Origin: Pseudomonadota bacterium
GTDB lineage: Bacteria; Pseudomonadota; Alphaproteobacteria; Acetobacterales; Acetobacteraceae
Assembly (NCBI GenBank): GCA_021785335.1
Contig: JAJYFW010000094.1
Coordinates: 1 to 6,859 of the forward strand
Reading direction: 5' to 3'
DNA: 6,859 nt
Positions within the stretch are counted from its first letter, which is position 1. Each line of letters opens with the position of its first letter. Made by a program: the position numbers and the translations under genes. The notes under the pieces were generated by a model, which worked only from the letters and a program-made list of their open reading frames with translations, was not told the DNA's origin and did no database searches. Below, piece after piece: positions 1 to 4,994 of this stretch.

Positions 1-1188
1 CGATGGACTGTGGATCGAGGCCAGCATGAACCCGCGCGCTTTCAAGCCCGCCACCGCGGTCGCCCTGTGCGAGGACTGGACGAGCGCGCTCTGCTCGGGC
101 GCGCTTCCGAGCCTGCTCGCCCGCGGCGCGCGCAAGCGCGAGCCGCGCGCCTCAGGCGCGAGCCGCGGATGGCGGCGGCAGTCGAGGCGGCGATGGCCGA
201 GCCAGACGATCGGGGCGGTACCCTCCGCCGTCGCGACGAGGTCGCCCTCGCGCAGGTCCTCGACCGCGACCTCGCCGCGCGCGGTCATGATCCGCGTGCC
301 GGACGCGAAGCAGGCGACTGTGAGCTCGGTGCCGGCGCCGCCGGGAAGCGCGCTGGCGACAACCGTCTCGCCGGCAGTGACGGGAAAGATGTGCTCGATG
401 TAGTTAACGCCGCTCCCGTAGACCGTCAGGACGCCGTTGCTGCCGAGCGTCTCCGCGTGTTTGCCCGTATAGGGCACGCCCTGGAGCTCGATCGTGTTGC
501 CGCCGCCGAACCCCTCGATCGTGCCGTTGAAGTTGCTCAGCGCTGGGTTTGTGGCGCTGCCCAGGACCAGGCGCTCGCCGGCGCCGTCCTGGAAGAGGAA
601 ATAGGTCTGTTGCTGAACGCCGCCGGCGACCTCGACCACGCCGCCGGTGTTGAGGGCCAGGACGCCACCGCCGGTGGCCGTGACGGTGCCGCCCAATGGC
701 CCCAATAGCGTCGAGATGGTTGGCGTGACGGCGACGACGGAACTGGAGATGTTGCCCGTGATGTCGAGCGTCGCTCCGCCTTGGACGTACACGACCGGAT
801 ACATCGGGTTGCCGTTTGGGGAGACGTTGAACTCCGCCATCGAGAGGTTGCCGATGCCGACGGTGCCGGAGCTGAGGGTGATGTCCACGCCGTAGGTGTT
901 GGAGGCGATGTACGGGTCGCCCTTGGCCGGGTCCGGCGTGTAGAGGCTGAATACCGTCGTCCCGATGGAGCCAGCGACAATGTAGACGTTGTCCTTGCCG
1001 AACCCGGAGGAAGCGCCAGTGCCGCTCCCCGGCACGGAACCCGCGGGCGGTGGCTGTGTGAGGTTCAGGAGGTTGTCCTGCCCCCAGTATGCCGCCGTGT
1101 TCCAGCTCTGCTGGCCGCCGTGCCACGTGAACGGGTTGCTCGCGGACTGACCGTTTCCGGTCACAGGGAACCAGACGAAATCAGCCAT
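1..1188 (-). CDS. Glycine-rich beta-structured protein with truncated C-terminal Hint domain (partial at window edge)
   Basis: 396 codons are visible, from ATG at 1188-1186 running off the left edge without a stop. There is no signal peptide or membrane segment. Residues 1-290 are rich in Gly, Thr, Ser, Val and Asn with short alternating hydrophobic stretches (for example TLDITGNISSSVVAV and NTIELQGVPYTG), as in beta-helix or autotransporter-like passengers. A Hint (hedgehog/intein-type) domain starts at Cys293 (ACFASGTRIMTARGEV), followed by VEDLREGDLVAT (309-320) and PIVWLGHRRLDCRRHPR (326-342). Known Hint proteins of this type continue with a second half containing an SPDHAV-like motif; here residues 343-396 (LAPEARGSRLRAP...) do not resemble it, and neither other minus-strand frame restores it. 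The gene is therefore probably a truncated or rearranged member. The cellular role of these proteins is not settled; Hint domains in general self-process at the Cys. The passenger DNA is less GC-rich than the neighbouring operon. It is divergent from ffh and preceded by a good GGAGGG site. Confidence 0.75.
   Translation of the reverse strand, partial: MADFVWFPVTGNGQSASNPFTWHGGQQSWNTAAYWGQDNLLNLTQPPPAGSVPGSGTGASSGFGKDNVYIVAGSIGTTVFSLYTPDPAKGDPYIASNTYGVDITLSSGTVGIGNLSMAEFNVSPNGNPMYPVVYVQGGATLDITGNISSSVVAVTPTISTLLGPLGGTVTATGGGVLALNTGGVVEVAGGVQQQTYFLFQDGAGERLVLGSATNPALSNFNGTIEGFGGGNTIELQGVPYTGKHAETLGSNGVLTVYGSGVNYIEHIFPVTAGETVVASALPGGAGTELTVACFASGTRIMTARGEVAVEDLREGDLVATAEGTAPIVWLGHRRLDCRRHPRLAPEARGSRLRAPRASRLGSAPEQSALVQSSHRATAVAGLKARGFMLASIHSPS
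136..167. repeat. 12-base direct repeat at the Hint break point
   Basis: The 12-mer GCGCGAGCCGCG occurs at 136-147 and again at 156-167, a period of 20 bases, so it is not codon-phased. Between the copies lies an arm of the near-perfect palindrome CGCGCCTCAGGCGCG. The right copy overlaps the exact codons where Hint homology on the minus strand ends (HPR then L). This fits recombination or deletion at a short repeat, but short GC-rich repeats also arise by chance in such DNA. Confidence 0.5.
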
Positions 1189-1194
1189 TGATGG

Positions 1195-1200
1195 CCCTCC
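1195..1200 (-). promoter_or_regulatory. Ribosome-binding site of the Hint-domain gene
   Basis: On the minus strand this reads GGAGGG, six bases before the ATG at 1188. It fixes the start of the minus-strand gene at MADFVWFP and argues that the gene is, or recently was, translated. Confidence 0.75.
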
Positions 1201-1304
1201 GTTCTGCGGAAAGGGAACCGACTCATTAATTGGATATTACCCTATCACGTCTCGTCGCGCGTGACGACCCAATTACGCCGGCTTCGGCACCCCGGCAGTC
1301 CGAT
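1201..1304. other. Divergent intergenic region with an AT-rich patch
   Basis: No coding sequence is supported here. Positions 1225-1239 (ATTAATTGGATATTA) form the only AT-rich patch in the window and lie 37 to 51 bases upstream of the minus-strand ATG, a sensible place for its promoter. On the minus strand TAATAT could serve as a -10 box, but no matching -35 box is visible 16-18 bases upstream. A 5-base inverted repeat TCACG (1245-1249) / CGTGA (1260-1264) lies next to it and could be an operator or chance. Confidence 0.35.
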
Positions 1305-1333
1305 TTGACTTCCCGCCCACCCCGGACCATAGG
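1305..1333 (+). promoter_or_regulatory. Candidate sigma70-type promoter for ffh
   Basis: TTGACT at 1305-1310 matches the -35 consensus in five of six positions. After 17 bases comes CATAGG (1328-1333), which matches the -10 consensus in three of six. Weak -10 boxes with good -35 boxes are usual in GC-rich alphaproteobacteria. Transcription would begin near 1340 and give a leader of about 90 bases before the ffh start. This is inference from motif and spacing only. Confidence 0.45.
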
Positions 1334-1350
1334 GGCCGCGGACAGGTCCG

Positions 1351-1376
1351 CCGCTCCGCGAGGGTTCGCGCAGCGG
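1351..1376 (+). promoter_or_regulatory. Hairpin in the ffh leader
   Basis: CCGCT (1351-1355) pairs with AGCGG (1372-1376), then there is one C-C mismatch (1356/1371), then CGCGA (1357-1361) pairs with TCGCG (1366-1370) around a GGGT loop. It lies between the candidate promoter and the ffh start. A smaller palindrome, GCGGAC-AG-GTCCGC, lies just upstream at 1338-1351. No known leader RNA family is recognised. Confidence 0.4.
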
Positions 1377-1391
1377 CGCGATTGGTTTTGG

Positions 1392-1414
1392 GGCGTTCGC
1401 GCCGTCTTTGGCGC
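1392..1414 (+). promoter_or_regulatory. Two mutually exclusive small hairpins before the ffh ribosome-binding site
   Basis: GGCG-TTCG-CGCC (1392-1403) forms a four-pair stem with a TTCG loop. The alternative GCGCC (1399-1403) / GGCGC (1410-1414), with loop GTCTTT, uses the same CGCC bases, so the two cannot coexist. The second ends two bases before the AGGTGG site. Both stems are short. Confidence 0.3.
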
Positions 1415-1415
1415 C

Positions 1416-1421
1416 AGGTGG
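1416..1421 (+). promoter_or_regulatory. Ribosome-binding site that sets the ffh start
   Basis: AGGTGG lies eight bases before GTG at 1430. It supports the start at MFEALSGKL over the longer reading from 1382, whose extra 16 residues ([16 protein letters not shown]) fall in leader sequence and are not Ffh-like. Confidence 0.65.
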
Positions 1422-1429
1422 GTTCTATC

Positions 1430-2791
1430 GTGTTCGAGGCTCTTTCCGGCAAGCTGACCCAGGTCTTCGACCGCCTGCGCGGGCGCGGCGCGCTGCGCGA
1501 GGCCGATGTCGACGAGGCGATGCGCGAGATCCGCCTCGCGCTCCTCGACGCCGACGTCGCACTGCCGGTGGTGCGCGACTTCATCACCAAGGTCCGGGCG
1601 GAGGCGGTGGGCCAGCAGGTCATCGCCGCGGTCTCGCCGGGCCAGATGGTGGTCAAGATCGTCCACGACGCGCTGGTGGACGCGCTGGGCGGCGCGGAGG
1701 TGGTGCCGCTCGACCTCAACGCGCCGGCGCCGATCCCGATCCTGATGGTCGGCCTCCAGGGCTCCGGCAAGACGACGACGACGGGCAAGCTCGGCCTGCG
1801 CCTGCGCACCCGCGCGCGGCGCAAGGTGCTGCTCGCGAGCCTCGACACCCATCGCCCGGCCGCCCAGTTGCAGCTCCAGCAACTCGCCGAGCGCGCGGAG
1901 GTGGCCTCCCTGCCGATCGTCGCCGGCGAGACGCCGCTCCAGATCGCGCGGCGCGCGATGGAGACGGCGCGGCGCGAGGTCTACGACGTGGTGCTGCTCG
2001 ACACCGCCGGCCGCCTCTCGATCGACGACGCGCTGATGAACGAGGTCGCGGCGATCCGCGAGGAGACGAAGCCGGTCGAGACACTGCTGGTGGTCGACGC
2101 GATGACCGGCCAGGACGCGGTCAACACCGCGCGCGCGTTCAACGAGCGCGTCGGCGTCACCGGCATCGTGATGACGCGGATGGACGGCGACGCGCGCGGC
2201 GGTGCCGCGCTCTCCATGCGCGCGGTGACGGGCGCGCCGATCAAGCTCATCGGCCTCGGCGAGAAGCTCGATGCGCTGGAGGAGTTCAACCCCGGCCGTG
2301 TCGCCGGGCGCATCCTCGACATGGGCGACGTGGTCGGCCTCGTCGAGCGCGCCGCGGAGGTGGTGGAGCAGGAGGAGGCCGAGAAGCTCGCGAAGAAGAT
2401 CGCGCGCGGCAAGTTCGACCTCGAGGACTACGCGAAGCAGCTGCAGCAGATCACCAAGATGGGCTCGGTGCAGAGCCTGATCTCGATGCTGCCGGGCGCC
2501 GGCAAGCTCGCGCAGCAGATCGAGAACGCGAACATCGACAAGACGATGCTGAAGCGCCAGGCGGCGATCATCTCCTCGATGACGCCGGCCGAACGGCGCA
2601 ACCCGGACATGCTGAAGGCGAGCCGCAAGCGGCGCATCGCCGCCGGCTCCGGCACCACGGCGCAGGACGTCAACCGGCTGCTCAAGCAGTTCGACGACAT
2701 GTCCACGATGATGAAGCGGATGAACAAGCTGGGGCAGAAGGGGCTGGCCCGTGCCGGCCTCGGCGCCCTGCTGTCCGGCCGCCGTTTCTAA
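1430..2791 (+). CDS. ffh: Signal recognition particle GTPase Ffh (SRP54)
   Basis: 453 residues from a GTG start; the normal Ffh length is about 450-500. Ffh binds 4.5S RNA and hydrophobic signal sequences on ribosomes and, with the receptor FtsY, hands nascent membrane proteins to the translocon by reciprocal GTP hydrolysis. Domains in order: N helical bundle (about 1-90, MFEALSGKL start, [12 protein letters not shown]), then the GTPase G domain with P-loop GLQGSGKTT (108-116), DTHRPAA (139-145), DTAGR (191-195), [10 protein letters not shown] (249-258; Arg in place of the usual Lys of TKxD) and GLGEK (275-279), then the methionine-rich M domain (about 325-435) with the RNA-binding stretch [12 protein letters not shown] (398-409). 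All key motifs are present. It is the first gene of a same-strand run with rpsP 38 bases downstream, and a candidate promoter and structured leader precede it. Confidence 0.97.
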   Translation: MFEALSGKLTQVFDRLRGRGALREADVDEAMREIRLALLDADVALPVVRDFITKVRAEAVGQQVIAAVSPGQMVVKIVHDALVDALGGAEVVPLDLNAPAPIPILMVGLQGSGKTTTTGKLGLRLRTRARRKVLLASLDTHRPAAQLQLQQLAERAEVASLPIVAGETPLQIARRAMETARREVYDVVLLDTAGRLSIDDALMNEVAAIREETKPVETLLVVDAMTGQDAVNTARAFNERVGVTGIVMTRMDGDARGGAALSMRAVTGAPIKLIGLGEKLDALEEFNPGRVAGRILDMGDVVGLVERAAEVVEQEEAEKLAKKIARGKFDLEDYAKQLQQITKMGSVQSLISMLPGAGKLAQQIENANIDKTMLKRQAAIISSMTPAERRNPDMLKASRKRRIAAGSGTTAQDVNRLLKQFDDMSTMMKRMNKLGQKGLARAGLGALLSGRRF

Positions 2792-2800
2792 CGGGTTTTT
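2782..2800 (+). terminator. Weak hairpin plus T-run at the end of ffh
   Basis: CCGTT (2782-2786) pairs with AACGG (2790-2794) around TCT, followed by G and five T (2796-2800). The ffh stop codon lies inside the hairpin. With only five pairs it would be a leaky terminator at best. If active it would reduce read-through from ffh into rpsP; it may be chance. Confidence 0.3.
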
Positions 2801-2815
2801 ACAACGATACTGTAA
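2799..2815 (+). promoter_or_regulatory. Inverted repeat just before the rpsP ribosome-binding site
   Basis: TTACA (2799-2803) and TGTAA (2811-2815) are perfect inverted arms around seven bases, ending one base before the GGAGAG site (2817-2822) of rpsP. It could be a small leader hairpin or a protein-binding palindrome. Function is unknown, and five-base arms can be accidental. Confidence 0.3.
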
Positions 2816-2829
2816 CGGAGAGACAACGA

Positions 2830-3165
2830 ATGAGCCTGAAGATTCGCCTGGCGCGCGCGGGCGCCAAGAAGCGCCCCTACTACCACATCGTGGTGGCCGA
2901 CAGCCGCTCGCCGCGCGACGGGCGCTTCATCGAGCGGCTGGGCAACTACAACCCGATGCTGCCCGCCGACCACGCGGACCGCGTGAAGCTCGATGGCGAG
3001 CGCGTGACCCACTGGGTCGCGCAGGGCGCGGTGCCGACCGATCGCGTGGCGCGCTTCATGGGCCAGGCCGGCCTCGGCCCGAAGCCCGCGGTGCGCGAGC
3101 AGCCGAAGAAGTCCGCCCCGCGCAAGAAGGCGCAGGAGCGGGCGAAGGAAGCGGCGGCTTCCTAA
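2830..3165 (+). CDS. rpsP: 30S ribosomal protein S16
   Basis: 111 residues. S16 is a primary binder of the 16S rRNA 5' domain and helps 30S assembly. The family signature is clear: [20 protein letters not shown] (1-20), [21 protein letters not shown] (22-42) and the [12 protein letters not shown] segment (62-73). From about residue 84 there is a Lys/Ala/Arg-rich tail ([21 protein letters not shown]), the longer basic extension usual in alphaproteobacterial S16. GGAGAG at 2817-2822, seven bases upstream, supports the ATG. Only six bases separate its stop from rimM, so the two are probably co-transcribed and translationally coupled; rpsP-rimM-trmD-rplS is a long-known conserved gene order. Confidence 0.97.
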   Translation: MSLKIRLARAGAKKRPYYHIVVADSRSPRDGRFIERLGNYNPMLPADHADRVKLDGERVTHWVAQGAVPTDRVARFMGQAGLGPKPAVREQPKKSAPRKKAQERAKEAAAS

Positions 3166-3171
3166 AGACGG

Positions 3172-3708
3172 ATGTCGGGCGGCCTGATCGCCATGGGCGT
3201 CATCGGCCGCCCGCACGGTGTGCGGGGGCTGGTGCACGTCACCAGCTTCACCGCGGAGCCCGCCGACCTCGCCGCCTATCCGCTCCAGGACGAGCGCGGA
3301 CGGCGCTTCGTGCTGGAGTGGCGCGGCGAGGGGATCGCTGCCATCGGGGAAGTGGTCGACGGCGAGGCGGCGGGAGGCGGGACGCGCTGGGTGCGCGACC
3401 GCGACGCGGCGGCCAAACTCACCAACCTGCGCCTCTATGCGCCGCGCGAGGCGCTGCCGCCGGCCGCGGAGGACGAGTTCTACCTCGCCGACCTCGTCGG
3501 CATGGCGGCGTTCGACGCGGAGGGGAAGGCGTTGGGCACGGTCGATGCGGTGCACGACTACGGCGCAGGGGCGAGCCTCGAGATCACTGGCTCGCAGCCG
3601 GGCACGCTGATCGTGCCGTTCACCCGCGCCTCTGTGCCGGAAGTCGATCTTGCCGGCCGCAGGATCACCGTGGTGCCGCCGGCGGAAGTGATCGGGGAGG
3701 CGACGTGA
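3172..3708 (+). CDS. rimM: Ribosome maturation factor RimM
   Basis: 178 residues, normal length. RimM binds S19 and assists maturation of the head of the 30S subunit. The N-terminal beta-barrel carries [15 protein letters not shown] (12-26) and [21 protein letters not shown] (76-96, resembling the family's conserved pre-barrel stretch). The C-terminal PRC-barrel carries EFYLADLVG (102-110), GKALGTV (118-124) and [18 protein letters not shown] (148-165). The start is not marked by a strong ribosome-binding site. ATG at 3172 is six bases after the rpsP stop and probably relies on coupling; ATG at 3193 (MGVIGRPHG) is a possible alternative. The stop overlaps the trmD start by GTGA. Confidence 0.95.
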   Translation: MSGGLIAMGVIGRPHGVRGLVHVTSFTAEPADLAAYPLQDERGRRFVLEWRGEGIAAIGEVVDGEAAGGGTRWVRDRDAAAKLTNLRLYAPREALPPAAEDEFYLADLVGMAAFDAEGKALGTVDAVHDYGAGASLEITGSQPGTLIVPFTRASVPEVDLAGRRITVVPPAEVIGEAT

Positions 3709-4436
3709 CCTTCCGCGCCACGGTCGCGACGCTGTTCCCGGAACTGTTCCCGGGGCCGCTCGGAATCTCGATTCCCGGGCGCGCGCTGGAAGCCGGGTTG
3801 TGGTCGCTGGAACTGCGCAACCTGCGCGACTTCGGCATCGGCCCGCACCGCAACGTGGACGACACGCCGTTCGGCGGCGGCGCGGGCATGGTGCTGCGGC
3901 CGGACGTGGCGGACGCGGCGCTGGCGGGGACCGAGAACGGGCGCCCCGCGATCTGCCTCACGCCCCGCGGCCGCCGCTTCGACCAGGCCCGTGCGCGGGC
4001 GCTCGCGGCCGGGCCGGGCGTCGTGGTGCTGTGCGGCCGGTTCGAGGGCATCGACCAGCGGCTGATCGAGGCGCGGGGCATGGAGGAGGTCTCGCTGGGC
4101 GACTTCGTGCTCGCCGGCGGCGAGGTGGCGGCAATGGCGCTTCTGGAGGCGACGGTCCGCCTGCTGCCCGGCGCGATCACGGCCGAGAGCGCCGCCGAGG
4201 AAAGCTTCGCCGACGGACTGCTGGAATACCCGCACTACACCCGCCCGGCGGAGTGGCAGGGCCGCGCGGTGCCGCCGGTGCTGCTTTCCGGCAACCACGC
4301 CGCGATCGCGGCCTGGCGGCGGGAGGAGGCGGCGCGCGCCACGCGTGAGCGACGGCCGGACCTATGGGATAGCCGCCCGGCGGACGGGCGGACGGGCAAT
4401 CCGGCGGACGAAATGCGCGGCAAGCATGCGCGATGA
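3705..4436 (+). CDS. trmD: tRNA (guanine-N1)-methyltransferase TrmD
   Basis: 243 residues from GTG. TrmD transfers a methyl group from S-adenosylmethionine to N1 of G37 next to the anticodon, preventing frameshifting; it is a trefoil-knot (SPOUT) enzyme acting as a dimer. Visible motifs: TLFPELFPG (9-17), [13 protein letters not shown] (51-63), [11 protein letters not shown] (109-119), the knot segment [11 protein letters not shown] (130-140), [16 protein letters not shown] (166-181) and [10 protein letters not shown] (189-198). Arg152 aligns with E. coli Arg154. Glu166 sits where E. coli has the catalytic Asp169 (EDSF versus EESF here), by hand alignment. The start is taken because family homology begins there and GGGGAGG (3694-3700) lies four bases upstream, inside rimM. 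The C-terminal tail after RRPDLW is short and rich in Gly and Arg. Confidence 0.95.
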   Translation: MTFRATVATLFPELFPGPLGISIPGRALEAGLWSLELRNLRDFGIGPHRNVDDTPFGGGAGMVLRPDVADAALAGTENGRPAICLTPRGRRFDQARARALAAGPGVVVLCGRFEGIDQRLIEARGMEEVSLGDFVLAGGEVAAMALLEATVRLLPGAITAESAAEESFADGLLEYPHYTRPAEWQGRAVPPVLLSGNHAAIAAWRREEAARATRERRPDLWDSRPADGRTGNPADEMRGKHAR

Positions 4437-4452
4437 CACGTTGCAACAACCG

Positions 4453-4476
4453 GCGCGGGGCCCTAAGGGGTCGCGC
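4453..4476 (+). promoter_or_regulatory. Imperfect hairpin in the trmD-rplS gap
   Basis: In the 57-base gap, GCGCG (4453-4457) can pair with CGCGC (4472-4476), and CCC (4461-4463) with GGG (4467-4469), separated by an internal loop. It ends two bases before the GAGGAG site (4479-4484) of rplS. A leader role in L19 control is possible but not shown; no known ribosomal leader motif is recognised. Confidence 0.25.
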
Positions 4477-4493
4477 TTGAGGAGTTTAAGCCG

Positions 4494-4802
4494 ATGAACA
4501 TGATCCAGACCCTTGAGGCCGAGCAGATCGCGAAGCTGACGGCGGCGCGGCCCGTGCCGCGGTTCCGCCCGGGCGACACGCTGCGCGTTTCCGTGCGCGT
4601 GATCGAGGGCGAGCGCACCCGCACCCAGGCTTTCGAGGGCGTGTGCATCGCACGCTCGAACAAGGGCATCAACAGCAACTTCACGGTGCGCAAGATCAGC
4701 TACGGCGAGGGCGTGGAGCGCGTGTTCCCGCTCTATGCGCCGACGATCGCGGAGATTTCCGTGGTGCGCCAGGGCGATGTGCGCCGCGCGAAGCTCTATT
4801 AA
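4494..4802 (+). CDS. rplS: 50S ribosomal protein L19, prematurely terminated
   Basis: 102 residues to the first stop. L19 lies at the 30S-50S interface of the large subunit. The fold is clear: [20 protein letters not shown] (24-43), [11 protein letters not shown] (44-54), [21 protein letters not shown] (63-83) and [13 protein letters not shown] (90-102). The family continues from KLY as KLYYLR-RTGKAARIKER (E. coli), but here codon 103 is TAA instead of a Tyr codon. The frame after it still reads LRDRRGKSARIAER. TAT or TAC to TAA is a single-base change. The alternatives are a sequencing or assembly error, a real truncation of a tolerated C-terminus, or read-through. GAGGAG at 4479-4484, nine bases upstream, supports the start; [11 protein letters not shown] resembles usual alphaproteobacterial L19 starts. 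Confidence 0.93.
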   Translation: MNMIQTLEAEQIAKLTAARPVPRFRPGDTLRVSVRVIEGERTRTQAFEGVCIARSNKGINSNFTVRKISYGEGVERVFPLYAPTIAEISVVRQGDVRRAKLY

Positions 4803-4868
4803 CTGCGCGACCGGCGCGGCAAGTCGGCGCGTATCGCCGAGCGCGCGCGCGAGAACGAGGCGGAATAA
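4803..4868 (+). other. In-frame L19 C-terminal remnant after the internal stop
   Basis: Directly after TAA (4800-4802) and in the same frame come 21 codons reading LRDRRGKSARIAERARENEAE, then TAA at 4866-4868. The first 14 residues match the conserved L19 C-terminus, so this is the expected tail of rplS and not a separate gene: it has no start codon or ribosome-binding site of its own. With the internal stop read as Tyr, L19 would be 124 residues, a normal length for this lineage. Confidence 0.85.
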
Positions 4869-4873
4869 CAGGC

Positions 4874-4977
4874 CGGGGGCTCCGCCCCCGCACCCCGCCG
4901 GGGCCTTCGGGCCCCGGGCCCCATCGAGTGGGATCCAAGGGCCGCGGGCCCTTGGCGGGTCCAGGGCGGAGCCCTGG
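4874..4977. repeat. Four-hairpin GC-rich intergenic element
   Basis: Four back-to-back stems fill the rplS-leuC gap. (1) 4874-4880/4884-4890, seven pairs, loop TCC. (2) 4898-4905/4910-4917, eight pairs, loop TTCG closed by C-G, an extra-stable tetraloop. (3) 4935-4943/4947-4955, nine pairs, loop GCG. (4) 4961-4967/4971-4977, seven pairs, loop GGA. The core of hairpin 1 (GGGCTCCGCCC, 4877-4887) is the exact reverse complement of the core of hairpin 4 (GGGCGGAGCCC, 4964-4974), and CCCGCC (4894-4899) pairs with GGCGGG (4954-4959). The element can therefore fold either as four small hairpins or as one long nested stem. I recall similar elements as abundant intergenic repeats in Acetobacteraceae; only one copy is in this window. 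No T-run follows, so it is not a classic intrinsic terminator. Confidence 0.7.
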
Positions 4978-4981
4978 TCTC

Positions 4982-4994
4982 GTTTGGGGGAAAC
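4982..4994 (+). promoter_or_regulatory. leuC ribosome-binding site inside a small inverted repeat
   Basis: GTTT (4982-4985) and AAAC (4991-4994) flank GGGGG (4986-4990), which is four bases before the leuC ATG. The G-run is the only candidate ribosome-binding site. Its spacing is short and it could be held in the loop of a weak four-pair stem. Confidence 0.4.

Noticed and set aside
82..91. Perfect palindrome GAGCGCGCTC
   Set aside because: Ten-base GC palindromes are expected by chance in DNA of this composition and nothing nearby suggests an operator.
10..708. 232-codon plus-strand open frame
   Set aside because: Composition rich in Ala, Asp, Arg and Gly, no motif, antisense to a well-supported minus-strand gene. 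Only the separate frame over 1-162 was kept as an open question.
404..1126. Other minus-strand open frames (404-1126 and 537-980) over the Hint gene
   Set aside because: They are in different frames from the Cys293 Hint reading, have Arg/His/Ser-biased composition and lack ribosome-binding sites; the 1188 start has one.
1408..2829. Long upstream extension of the rpsP frame over ffh
   Set aside because: The frame is open only because of GC-rich codon bias. The S16 homology and ribosome-binding site both start at 2830.
2751..3704. Upstream extension of the trmD frame over rpsP and rimM
   Set aside because: Low-complexity Arg/Ala/Gly shadow reading; TrmD homology starts at the GTG at 3705.
4803..4868. 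Separate small gene after rplS
   Set aside because: No start codon or ribosome-binding site; the residues match the L19 tail in frame.
4874..4890. Hairpin 1 as an intrinsic terminator of rplS
   Set aside because: The stem is strong but no T-run follows; it is better described as part of the four-hairpin element.
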